DNA from: Tetramitus jugosus
Lineage: Eukaryota > Heterolobosea > Eutetramitea > Acrasida > Vahlkampfiidae
Length of the DNA: 64,000 nt
Reading direction: 5' to 3'
Assembly (NCBI GenBank): GCA_937625935.1
Contig: OW569379.1
Span: forward strand, 1-64,000
Shown here: one piece after another, positions 9,294 to 19,180 of the stretch
Layout: each line of letters opens with the position of its first letter
Numbering within the stretch: position 1 is the stretch's first letter
Translations under genes and position numbers: made by a program
Notes under the pieces: model-generated
What the model was told of the DNA's origin: nothing
Seen by the model: the letters and a program-made list of their open reading frames with translations, nothing else
Databases searched by the model: none

Positions 9294-10070
9294 TCAATAA
9301 TGAAATTTTTCCATCTCCAAAGCAATTTTGCGAGCCTTTCTCGCAATAGCTTTATACCCAGAAATTTCAGCATTGGTGGCTACTGCCGTAATCTCTGCTA
9401 GAGTATGACTATTTTGGATGGCAACTTCGTAAGCTCTCACGATAATTCTTTGGAACTCCAGCGCGTTACCATTCTTGCGACCGACAGTATCTGCATTGGC
9501 AGCCACAGCTAATGCTAACTCTGCGTTTCCAGATAATTGAATTGCTTTTCCATATGCTTCTTCAATAACACTTCTATACTCATTCGCATTTCCATTCTTG
9601 TATCCAATAGCATCAACATTGGTAGCTACAGCTAATGCAAGTGCAGTACTACCAGACAATTGTGTGGCCTTACGGCAAGCTTCCATAAATATACTTCTAT
9701 ACGCCAGTGCATTTCCGTTTTTATATCCAACGGCATCTGCATTTGCCGCGACTGCCAACGCAAGTGACGTACTATCAGATAAAGTAATAGCCTTTCTGTA
9801 AGCTTTTTCAATAATATTCTTGTATTCATAGGCATTTCCATATTTAAATCCGACGGCATCTGCATTCGTAGCAACAGCAAGAGCCAACGCTGTATTGTCA
9901 GAGAATTTGACCGCCTTTTCGTATGAATCATTCACCAACTCTCTTTGATTATACATGGCAGCTGTCTCAGCCACTTCTAAATATTTGACAACTGAAATAT
10001 CTCTACTTGACAGAGCAGTGTGGAGAAGAAACAAGAGAACCAACAACAATTTGACGAAAAGAAGTTTCAT
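9294..10070 (-). CDS. Secreted protein of five 41-residue alanine-rich repeats
   Basis: This is a 258-residue product from the ATG at 10070, chosen because it opens directly into a signal peptide (MKLLFVKLLLVLLFLLHT). An upstream in-frame ATG at 10148 would bury that signal behind 26 polar residues. The mature protein is five copies of a unit of about 41 residues: an AYxKAIxLS helix, then ALALAVAxNADAVG, then KNGNAxEY. The last copy is divergent. The unit predicts a pair of helices, so an alpha-solenoid secreted or lumenal protein is likely. I know no family with this repeat. It has no membrane segment and few cysteines. Confidence 0.75.
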   Translation of the reverse strand: MKLLFVKLLLVLLFLLHTALSSRDISVVKYLEVAETAAMYNQRELVNDSYEKAVKFSDNTALALAVATNADAVGFKYGNAYEYKNIIEKAYRKAITLSDSTSLALAVAANADAVGYKNGNALAYRSIFMEACRKATQLSGSTALALAVATNVDAIGYKNGNANEYRSVIEEAYGKAIQLSGNAELALAVAANADTVGRKNGNALEFQRIIVRAYEVAIQNSHTLAEITAVATNAEISGYKAIARKARKIALEMEKFHY

Positions 10071-10264
10071 GGTTTGATTTTTTGTCCCTTTTTCTTTCCA
10101 ATTCCAATTCTTCCGCTTCTCAGCAACAAAAGAGCATCTAAAAACCATAAGTTAACCCCGTTTGAAGTAACGATGGTGCGTGTTCCATAATCCTTTTCAT
10201 TTTCTCCCAAGGAAGATTCAATGTTCAACGAGATGGATAAATGAAGCTGCTTTCACTATTCAGC

Positions 10265-13200
10265 TCAGCTGTGCGATGGAATGTGCCTGAATGCAATCTC
10301 TCGCAATGCAGTTGCTGAGTCAGGACCAGTTTGTTCCACGAGTTTCGTAAATATTCCTTCGCGATTGGAGAGCAAGTTGGTAGGTGTGTCAAACTCTACT
10401 ACGTGGCCAGCTTCCATTACAATGATGCGATCGCTGTCGATAACTGTATCCAATCGATGTGCAATCGTCAGGATCGTTCGATTGGCAAATACATTGCGAA
10501 TCGTTCTCTGTATCATTGTATCTGTCTCTAAATCCATGGCCGCTGTTGCTTCATCAAAAACGAGCAGTTTTGATTGATTCAACACAGCTCTGGATAAACA
10601 AAAGAGTTGCTTTTGACCCAGACTATAATTGGAACCGTTTTCTAAAACAATGTTGTTGAGCTGTGAAGGCATTTCTTGAACAACGGCCTTCAGATTGGCA
10701 CACTCCAATGCGTCCCAAAGCTCATCATCTGTGTGCTTATTAAATGGATCCAAGTTACTGCGAATTGTGCCCATGAACAACACTGGCTCTTGTGGAATGA
10801 TTGCAATTCTGCTTCTGAGATCCGATAAACCCAAAGTGGATATGTTGATGCCATCGATCGTAATTTGGCCTGACTCTGGTTCTAACAATCGGAAAAAGCT
10901 CATCAGTAAGCTCGTCTTGCCGGAACCGGTTCGACCTACAATACCAATCTTCTCTGCTGGTCTAATTTCCAGAGTCACTCCTTTTAGTACAGTTGGTGTG
11001 TGTGCACTATATCGTAGAAACAAAGAATCGATAAACACACGTCCTTCCGAGGGCCATATCCCAGATGGCTCTGTAGTTCTTATGCGAGCTTCAGCCTCAG
11101 GTTTCACATGATGTGCATAGTTGTTCAATCTCTCCATACACGCTATTTGGCCATTGATTTCAGCAAAACCTCTCACGACCCACGTGAAGAAAACCAATTG
11201 TTGGAACGAGGTTGAGATAGCCACTCCAAAAGAACTAGCATTCATCGGTCCTCTGTCTACTATAGCAAATATCGCAGAAATGAACACACAAATAGAGCTT
11301 ACTATATCCAACCTAAATGACAACCATAGTTGTAGTTGTTCACTCGTGAATGTCGCTCGATGATTATCATCTATTTTCTGAATGTACTCAGACTCAAATC
11401 TTTTCTTCTCCCCAAATGCTCGAATCAGAGCTAATCCTGTCAATGATTCATTCAGATGAGAAAAAATTAAAGAATCAGTGCTCCCAGAGCGTTCCTTCAG
11501 AGATGATGCCGGATTGGAATAAAGAAAATACATGACAGTGAAGCTGACTACCAGAACGACCAATACAACACTGTAGAGAGGAATCATCATGCCAATAATA
11601 ACGACTGTTGTTAAAAACACCATGAAATAAATCAGGGTAATATGAATGGTTTCAGGTAATGTCTCATCAACAGTGTCCTGATCTTTCGAGAAACAATTTA
11701 AAATTCTGCCCACTGGAGTTTCATAGTAAAACTGCATAGGAGCCCTTAGAATGCTCTTAAACATTCGATTGTGTAAGCGAGTTGAGCACCTTAATGCCAT
11801 GGCATAAAACGCAATTCCTCGCAAAAACAGTGCAACAAAACAGACAGCCACCAATACTGAATATATCCAAATATATTGACCAGTTAATAAGTGATACTGA
11901 TCCGCAGTCCACCATCCGATCCAACGAGCAGCAATAACCCGTGCTGCCTGTGAAAAACTAAACATGGCCAAAGTGATGAACGCAAGGAAGAAACCACTTT
12001 CTCTCAGCCAGACATAGTGTCCATAAAAGGGTAGAACTCTTCGATTTCTTTTCTTGTAAATTTTTTCATCGTTACCCTTCGTACTATCTGGTATAACAGT
12101 CTCATTATTTTGATCCAGCTCAAGGTCCGTCACTAATGGAGCAGCAGCAGGAGCTTCTTGCAAGCCCTTGACATTCAGATCACCCTCTACCTCCTTGCTC
12201 TCCTCTGTCAAAAATGAGCACTGTTCTTCATCAGATAAGTGATCAGTTGGAGTGTCTGGGAGGTCAACAACTGGGAGTTCCTCTGGTATTAATTCTACTA
12301 CCTTTCTGTCGAGCTTACTCTCTTCGAACATCCAATGAGGAAAATACCTCTTGACACAGTGGAGAGCCTCATGATTAAATTCTCCAAAGTATTTCATAGA
12401 ACCATTGTCCATGACTGCAACAAGATGACATTCTTGAAGCAATTCGAAATGATGCGAAACTAACAACACAGTCTTTTCCTTCAGCATTCCGCGTATGCAA
12501 TGCTCAAAAATGTGTATAGCCGTATGTTGATCCACTGAACTCAATGGTGAATCCAAAAGGTACATGTCTGCGTTACTGTACACTGCTCTTGCTAGAGCAA
12601 TTCTTTGCTTTTGTCCACCGGAGAGATTGGCTCCTCTATCACTCAACTCTGTATTATCTCCATCGGGCATGACCGCAAAGTCCCGTTCTAAGCAACAAGC
12701 GAACACTGTTTCCTTGTATCGTGCCTCATCATATGAATTTCCAAAGAGAATATTACCTCGGATCGTTCCATTCTGAATCCACGGTACTTGAGAAACGTAG
12801 CCTATTTTTCCCTCGCCTACCTTACACTTTCCTGACTTTAATTTCATCTGCCCTAATATGCTACATATGAGATTAGTCTTTCCAGATGTCACCAGCCCGA
12901 CGATAGCACATAATTTTCCCTTCGGAAGTTCAAAGCTAATATTGTGCAGTAACTCTTCTGTGTGCAAGTACGAAAAACAAGCATTCTCCATCTTAATTCC
13001 ATAGTAATTACTCTCCCTGGGCTGTACTTGCATTTCATCGGTTAGTAAGAACCTTTGCAGTCTTGGGATCGCGGATATAGACTCGGCAAAACCTTGGAGT
13101 GCTTTTGGTAGGATGAGAATTGGGAATCGAAGGGTATTGAATAGACTCAGAGTTGTGAATGCAACTGGGGGACTCAATTGACCATTCTTATGTATGTACA

Positions 13201-14268
13201 CTGCAAATATCGCGAGAGGAATCAATAGAGGGACACTGAACAACATGGTTAAATTAATTATCTTGATCAAAAAACGACTGAACATCATGAAAAACTCCTT
13301 TCTTCGGACACGTTTCACCTTGGCAGCAAAGAATTCTTCCCATGCATACAACTTGACCAATTTTGCAGACATCAATATCTCTGTCATCAATGACACTCTT
13401 CGATCAGTCGCATTGATATTTTTGAACCTCAAACTAGTCACAATCTTACCCATGACACTCTGCAATACGAGCAATACGACAACGATACCTAAGGCAATCC
13501 AACCAACAGGTCCCACCATGTAAATTAACAAGCCAACAATACCCATACACTCCAACGTGCTCCCCCACAAGAAATGGAACGAAGAACAACTTTCCATTAA
13601 TCGAGAGCAATCATTGGTAGCGAGGTTGACAACATCTCCTGCATTCAACTCATCCATATCCAGACTCATGGCCTTTTGATACACTGCAGTCAACAGAGCA
13701 GCTCTTATTCGAATACCAACCTGACTGGACTTGCTTGACATTTGTTGAAATGCCATGCTCAACGAGAGACATGCGATGAGTAAACCAGAACAGAGCACCC
13801 ACCCAACCCAATCAGGCTGATCACTCGCAACAAATATCACTAATTCTCTCACAAAATAGAATGAGCACAACACCACGAGCACACTCCAACAGAGCTTGTA
13901 TAGGCCTGCGAGAAAAAAGTCCCACAGAACTGTTTGCACAATTGCTATCGTCAACGAAGGATACTTTCTCTTCTTTTGTCGATCCCAAGCTTTTGAAAAC
14001 CTTTTGCTGGCCACAAGAGCTCTATCTGTACAATCTAAGCTCAGATCCTTGTCCAGCACTGTAGACGTGTTATCCTTCTTTTTTTTGAATCTTGCCTTGA
14101 ACACGAGCTTGTCAAGCCAACTTGTTTAGTCAAAATAGGTGAATGTCAGGACACACGAACCAACACACAAACAATAAAAAGAGAGCAAACAAATCGTGAG
14201 CCATACGAAAACGTAATGCGAGACAAAACCCAGGCATCTTCAAAGTGCCATGCGAAAAGCTTATTCAT
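10265..14268 (-). CDS. ABC transporter, ABCC/MRP subfamily
   Basis: This is a full-length exporter of about 1305 residues in two exons, 14268-14207 and 14120-10265. The 86-bp intron (14206-14121; GTATGG, AACAAG) splits the conserved SRITFS-W motif that opens ABCC proteins. The order is TMD1-NBD1-linker-TMD2-NBD2, with no TMD0. NBD1 has a degenerate Walker A (GLVTSGKT, about 429-436), LSGGQ, and Walker B LLDSPLSSVD, where Ser replaces the catalytic Glu. NBD2 has a perfect Walker A (GRTGSGKT, 1083-1090), YSLGQ and LLVFDEATAAMD. This is the usual ABCC asymmetry with one competent ATP site. The frame is open upstream of the ATG to about 14491, so the start is provisional. The substrate is unknown. 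Confidence 0.9.
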
Positions 14269-14552
14269 CTTATTTTGTTTAATCCGATCTTGATAGAATG
14301 TTGAACCAGATAAGGCCGAGCTAGCTGGTTCAATATTCCTCCAGAGGTTCAGAATACGACTGTTGCTGCTATATTGATCACCATTCCTAGAATGTGAATT
14401 TTCCTTCCATGGAACAGCCACCTTAACAGGTCTTTTGCCAAAATGAATGGTATCAGATGCAAAAAGTTCTTCTTTGATCTTGCGGTTCGATTAATTCTCT
14501 TTTTCGGATCTTTTCACCGTCCAACCAACAACTTACAAAAAAAATCAGCTCT

Positions 14553-15956
14553 TTATTTCCCCTCATATGGATCTTCGTCGAGCTCCCACTCTAATACTCG
14601 AGAATGATTCCTGATGCTCATACGCCAGCTGGAACCCGTATCCACGGTACCATCCTTGATAGCTTCCTCAGAAACGAAAGGACTCTGTCTGGAACTGAGC
14701 ATAGGACGCGGTGTTGTCGACTTTGCGGACCAACTGGTCGATGTTGTTTCAGTTGTTGAAATTGGACTGTGAGTGATCCGAGTGGACTGGCGCAAGCTTC
14801 TCCTAAAATCTTGACCCTTTGGTTTGGAATAACGTTGGGCAAGCAAGTTGAATCCGATTGGCCTGGTAAAACAGCGAAGTGGCATCGGATAGAGCAATAT
14901 GAACATGGACCAAATGGGAATCAGTTCACTTACTGGTTTCATAAAAATGACAAACAAAAGTAGAGGCAATCCAACCACAGTTCGCAACACAATGAACAAT
15001 ATTCCAATGGCTCGAGAAGCAATGCCTAGACAGAACATGATTTGTAGTAGGAGAAGACTCAACAAAACAACATTTGTTCTCTTTCGATAGAGATTCATCA
15101 CCGGATCATACGATGGATGATGCTTGTCGCATGTTTTATCCTTCACCTTCTTCACTCTGGTCTTCTCAAACAAAAAGATTGAGTACATAATGCCTAACAG
15201 AGCGATGACTGCCTGCGTTATAATAATCACAGGAATGCTGATATAAATTGTGACAACTCGAGACCAATACCGATTAAATGCAGATAGAGGGCTCGTATGT
15301 GCATCAATTGAGGCCTCGAACAACACACTCGCCACAATGGCAAAAATGTTAAAGGCAAGTGCGAGGAACATGACCAATCCTATGAATACTCGTATCAACA
15401 CACGATGCCTCTTATCAGACACAGAAGGAGTCCCAACAGATATCCCAATCATAATAAAGCAAAATAGGATCCACGTGTTCAACGGTATGCACACAACCTG
15501 AAATATAGTGTCCAATGTCCGTATCAAAGAATACTCATAATAAAAGGCAGCACTTAACGAAAAGCCAGATTGTAACATTCGACAGGCACACTGGAAGAGA
15601 ATGGAATAGAGTGTGCAATAAAGCCAGAAATGACTCTTATTGAAAAAAGAAAGGCAATGATCTGCATAATTGGTGTTCTGAGATTTAACCAATGCAAACT
15701 CCTCGGCCTCATCTGACTTGAAAGCCACCAGGGAACAGTCATCCGAACACACACAACAACAATGTGCCAATTGATATGTCACAATGATCCACAACGAGAA
15801 TAAGAAAGTGAACAGGTAGAGACCGGAGCATGTGGACTCGAGTATAATGGTGTTCAATTGAGTCATATTGTTGTAGGTGAAAGGAACCGTATTTACATTA
15901 CTGACATTGCTATATTTCAGTAATTCACTCAATGTTTGGTCATAGTAGAGTGACAT
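14553..15956 (-). CDS. Seven-TM membrane protein, unknown family
   Basis: This is a 467-residue protein with a clear ATG at 15956. The N-terminal ~35 residues are polar with NVS and NMT sequons. About seven hydrophobic segments follow: near 40-65 (LYLFTFLFSLWIIV), 105-130, 145-175, 190-220, 235-265 and two more between 285 and 360. The C-terminal ~95 residues are S/T-rich and cytosolic-looking. The layout suits a 7TM receptor-like protein, but I see no diagnostic motif of a known GPCR class. The stop is only about 280 bp upstream of the ABC transporter start on the same strand. Confidence 0.8.
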   Translation of the reverse strand: MSLYYDQTLSELLKYSNVSNVNTVPFTYNNMTQLNTIILESTCSGLYLFTFLFSLWIIVTYQLAHCCCVCSDDCSLVAFKSDEAEEFALVKSQNTNYADHCLSFFNKSHFWLYCTLYSILFQCACRMLQSGFSLSAAFYYEYSLIRTLDTIFQVVCIPLNTWILFCFIMIGISVGTPSVSDKRHRVLIRVFIGLVMFLALAFNIFAIVASVLFEASIDAHTSPLSAFNRYWSRVVTIYISIPVIIITQAVIALLGIMYSIFLFEKTRVKKVKDKTCDKHHPSYDPVMNLYRKRTNVVLLSLLLLQIMFCLGIASRAIGILFIVLRTVVGLPLLLFVIFMKPVSELIPIWSMFILLYPMPLRCFTRPIGFNLLAQRYSKPKGQDFRRSLRQSTRITHSPISTTETTSTSWSAKSTTPRPMLSSRQSPFVSEEAIKDGTVDTGSSWRMSIRNHSRVLEWELDEDPYEGK

Positions 15957-16358
15957 GTTGCGTTCTTCTTATATATGTAGTTGTTGGTTCTGTTGTTGTC
16001 AACTGCTGTTGTTGAAATGAAAATAATAACGAGAGTTGAAATACCAGATGGATATGGGTGATAGTTTGTCGGTGATGGGACAAACAGATGTGTGATAGTG
16101 AACAGAGTTGGTACACAAAAAAAAGAATTGCAATGTCACCTCGTTTTCTGATGTGTACAACAACTGTTTAAAATTACTGGTGCAGATTTGTTTTGTGAGG
16201 TGTTGGTGGTGTGTTTGGTGTTGAGTTTGGGATCAAGGGTCAAAAAAGAGCCGAAGAGCTACTGTCCTTGTTCCACATTAGATGACCTGAAAAAGAATGT
16301 GCTCTGGGCGCTGACATTGACGCCATGACACTCGGAAAATAATGTTTTAACAAAAGAA
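15957..16358. other. Intergenic, about 400 bp, nothing identified
   Basis: This gap lies between the 7TM gene start and the MED7 stop, both minus strand. It contains GTT/GTTG runs and a TATATATG near 15970, just upstream of the 7TM start. No ORF, RNA or repeat stands out. Confidence 0.5.
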
Positions 16359-17291
16359 TCATGATTCCCTTTTCAATTTTTTGGCGCCAGGAACATATTC
16401 TTCCCTATTATCCCGACTCCGTTTGTTGTTTTCGAAAGGGTGCTTCGAAGAGGGAGTCGGGGGCGACGATTCGTCGGTGAGTACGTCTCTTGTTTTCAGT
16501 AGCATGGATTTACAGAGAGCCAGAGTGTCATGCAAACTGCTTGAAGCTTCCATTCTTCTTTCAGATGCATGCTGCATGATCGTAATGGCTTGCTGTCTGG
16601 CTTGCACTGGTCGATAACTGTTCAACAAGTAACTCATGTTCAACAAGAGCAATTGAATCTGTTGAACCTTGAGCAGACTAGCAGGTCTCTGTTCCAATGG
16701 TTGAACATCAGATGTTTGTTGTGTTGTTGTTGCCACCTTACCAGAGACATCCAATGAAGATGATGACTGCTGAGCCTTTTGCTGCTCCAAAAATGTCTCA
16801 GCATCCAACAGAGTCGTATTGATATCCTCCGACAGCATCTCATTTGGCTTCTCACTCAACAAAATGTTCAACAACTCTAAAAAGTTGAAACAGAGAGATC
16901 GATTCAATCGTTTCAATTCTGACACTACATTTCCAACCACATTTTCATCATCAATATGAAACAATTCTCGAATATGATCGTCCTTTGGTCTCTTGATCAT
17001 GTGACCCAACTGCACTATATTACCAAATGTTTGAATAGGTGTGTTGGATGGTAAGGGACGTGGTGGTCTCGTGTTTTCAGCATCAAAATTCCGATAGTAC
17101 TGTTTGGGAGGTGGTGGAAAGGATGATTGATGTTGTTCTTCTTCGTCTATTGGTACAGTGATCATTGTCATGTCTACACCACCAACATTGGATGATGATG
17201 GATCAATATTGGATGATGTTGTTGCGATGAGGTTGTTGTGATTCACTTCGGATGATGATGCTTCCGATAGCTGTTGTTGATCAACTTGCAT
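16359..17291 (-). CDS. MED7: Mediator subunit 7
   Basis: This is a 310-residue protein matching the MED7 pattern. It has FPPPPKQYY at residue 58, then RPPRPLP, then an LKRLNRSLCFNFLELLNILL helix (about 127-146), and the second conserved block LLLLNMSYLLNSYRPVQARQQ-type (about 213-233). MED7 is a core middle-module subunit of the Mediator complex bridging transcription factors and RNA polymerase II. The N-terminus carries an S/N/Q-rich extension and the C-terminus ends in a basic KKLKRES that could serve nuclear import. Only 52 bp separate its start from the divergent RCC1 gene. Confidence 0.88.
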   Translation of the reverse strand: MQVDQQQLSEASSSEVNHNNLIATTSSNIDPSSSNVGGVDMTMITVPIDEEEQHQSSFPPPPKQYYRNFDAENTRPPRPLPSNTPIQTFGNIVQLGHMIKRPKDDHIRELFHIDDENVVGNVVSELKRLNRSLCFNFLELLNILLSEKPNEMLSEDINTTLLDAETFLEQQKAQQSSSSLDVSGKVATTTQQTSDVQPLEQRPASLLKVQQIQLLLLNMSYLLNSYRPVQARQQAITIMQHASERRMEASSSLHDTLALCKSMLLKTRDVLTDESSPPTPSSKHPFENNKRSRDNREEYVPGAKKLKRES

Positions 17292-17347
17292 GTTTTTTTT
17301 TGTTGTTTAATTTTTTTATGGAAACCAAAACCAGACTGAATGAATGA
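17292..17347. promoter_or_regulatory. Minimal bidirectional promoter with overlapping uORF
   Basis: Only 52 bp lie between the MED7 ATG (17291) and the RCC1 gene ATG (17344), including T-rich runs. A nine-codon upstream ORF begins at 17318 (ATG GAA ACC) and ends with TGA at 17345-17347. That TGA overlaps the main ATG at 17344-17346 as ATGA. This stop-start overlap could limit or couple translation of the RCC1 protein, if transcription starts upstream of 17318. Confidence 0.5.
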
Positions 17348-18733
17348 ACAAAGAAAGACACTTGAATGTGTATGGGATAGGGAGATCTGATAGCCACCAA
17401 ACAGGTTTCAACCGTTTGTACTATGAACACAAGGGTGACAAGGATGACTATCTGGAAAGAAGCAAACAATCTGATAGTGTCAAGAAGTTTGCCCAAGTGG
17501 TACAGTATGGTACCATGGGAGAGCATTTTGAATCAGAGGAGGAAATTTTAGCACCACAGGAATATGTGGTCCACGTTTCATGTGGCCAATACCATACATT
17601 GTTTGTTACCAATTGTAGGCGTGTTTTTTGTTGTGGTCGTTATTATGACAACTACGGTAATTTATCATTAATGAAACAAGTGACACTTTTGCCAAAGTTG
17701 TCCAATTGTAACATTGTGGAGACGAAGTGTGGAAATTCTCATTCGTTCTTCATTAGTGAAGGCTACGAGTGTGTGTATGCTTCAGGGCATAACACTCATG
17801 GTGAATGTGGAGTCACGAAAGAAAAGAAACATGACCTGACAAAGTTGGAGGGAATTGAAGGCAAGCAATTGAAGATGGTCACGCCTGGTGCGTATCACAC
17901 TGTATTCGTCACAGTCGATAATTGTGTGTATACTTGTGGTTATTGTGCCTTTGGCTCTCTGGGTCAAGGGTATCAGAGTCAACGGAGTCTCGTTCCAGTC
18001 AGGGTGGATCATCCAGATCTGGGGTTCGGATCGAAGAAGATCAGGAGCATAGAGTGTGGATACTGGCATTCAATTGTGGTTACAGAGGATGGATCAGCAT
18101 ACTCTTGGGGATATAATCGGCATGGTGAATGTGGTTTAAACTCGGTTTCAAGAGATGGCATTCAAAGTCCCACTTTGGTTACTGGAATTCCCGATCATGA
18201 AAAGCTTGTGGATGCGCGATGTGGAAGTCGTTTTACAGTATTCCGGACAAGGTCTAATAGCTTTTATGGTTGTGGTGATAATTCTCGAGGTGCCTTGGGA
18301 TTGCTTTTTGTTGGTAATCAATCAATTGTGTCTCAGATTCCTCTGTCAATTGGAACTGTTCTCGATTACACTTGTGGAAAAGACTTCACTTTGTTTACGA
18401 CAAAGGAAGGTTTCTTTTTATGTGGTGATAGAAAGTTTGTATGAGTTATTCTATTTCTTCGCTCTATTGTTCAACAACCCACTCCCTCTTTTGATCTATA
18501 GGTCGAAAACATTTATGTCATCCAACTATCAAGATAGCAGATTAGTTTCTGAGGTATGTTTGCCTTGGATTCACAATGCGTTTCTCAGTGACATTCATTG
18601 TGCTTGCTCCAACACTAGTCACCATGCATTTTTGTACAGTGTACCCAAGGTTCGATCAACCTTCTTGACCAAGTTATTCACTACTCAACAAAATGAACAA
18701 CTGTGTGATTTAGTTGTTGTGGTGAACAATTGA
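17344..18733 (+). CDS. RCC1-repeat protein ending in a truncated BTB-like start
   Basis: Exon 1 (17344-18434) encodes RCC1-type blades (SWGYNRHGECG, YGCGDNSRGALG). Downstream, 18502-18733 continues the same fold (WIHNAFLSDIHCAC, SHHAFLYS) in another frame. Splicing 18435-18501 restores the frame, giving about 440 residues. That donor is GTTTGT, weak for this genome. The better GTATGA donor at 18439 leads to a stop after eleven codons. So either an unusual donor is used or a small indel has hit the gene. The product ends at FLTKLFTTQQNEQLCDLVVVV, the usual opening of a BTB domain, and stops there, so the BTB domain is missing. Confidence 0.65.
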
Positions 18734-19180
18734 GATATGATCTTTTGGATCTTTCAAAGAAGAGAGGCATTGCGATGGGATGTATTTCCATCGATAGATA
18801 CTCTAATTTGTTACATCCTCTGAAAACATCATCTAAACTCTTATTGTACCTGTAAACACACTAAGGTCTAATCTTTGAACATATGCAGTAATACTGTGGA
18901 AACAACTACTCCATTGAGTATTCGCTGGTCTTCTAATGTCCAGCCTTTCATGTATTGTAATTCATGTATTGTAGCTAGTTTTCGAGGACATGAAAGTTGG
19001 CCAAACAACGAGAACAACTAATTGATGTCTCACAGGTGCTTAAGTCATCAAGTTCTCTGATGTGTTGACGCGAAAACATAAATTTGTTTAACTGGTTTGC
19101 ATTGAACAAGATATTCACGACTCTACAAAAGGAACAACTGATAATTTAAATTGGAGAATGATCTTTTATGTTGGAGAGTA
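18734..19180. pseudogene. Graveyard of duplicated RCC1/BTB and KATNIP-like fragments
   Basis: No intact ORF is present. At about 18785-18860 the sequence matches 20060-20136, part of the second KATNIP-type repeat of the next gene, in the same orientation at roughly 88% with a 1-bp deletion. At about 19107-19145 it matches 18662-18700 of the preceding gene, the BTB-like start, at roughly 84%. A short tandem CATGTATTGTAATT repeat sits near 18950. Fragments of both neighbours in one 450-bp gap indicate a local duplication that has decayed. Confidence 0.7.

Noticed and set aside
15957-16358. Possible box C/D snoRNA around an AGATGACCTGA string
   Set aside because: Boxes C and D overlap rather than being spaced, and no terminal stem is visible.
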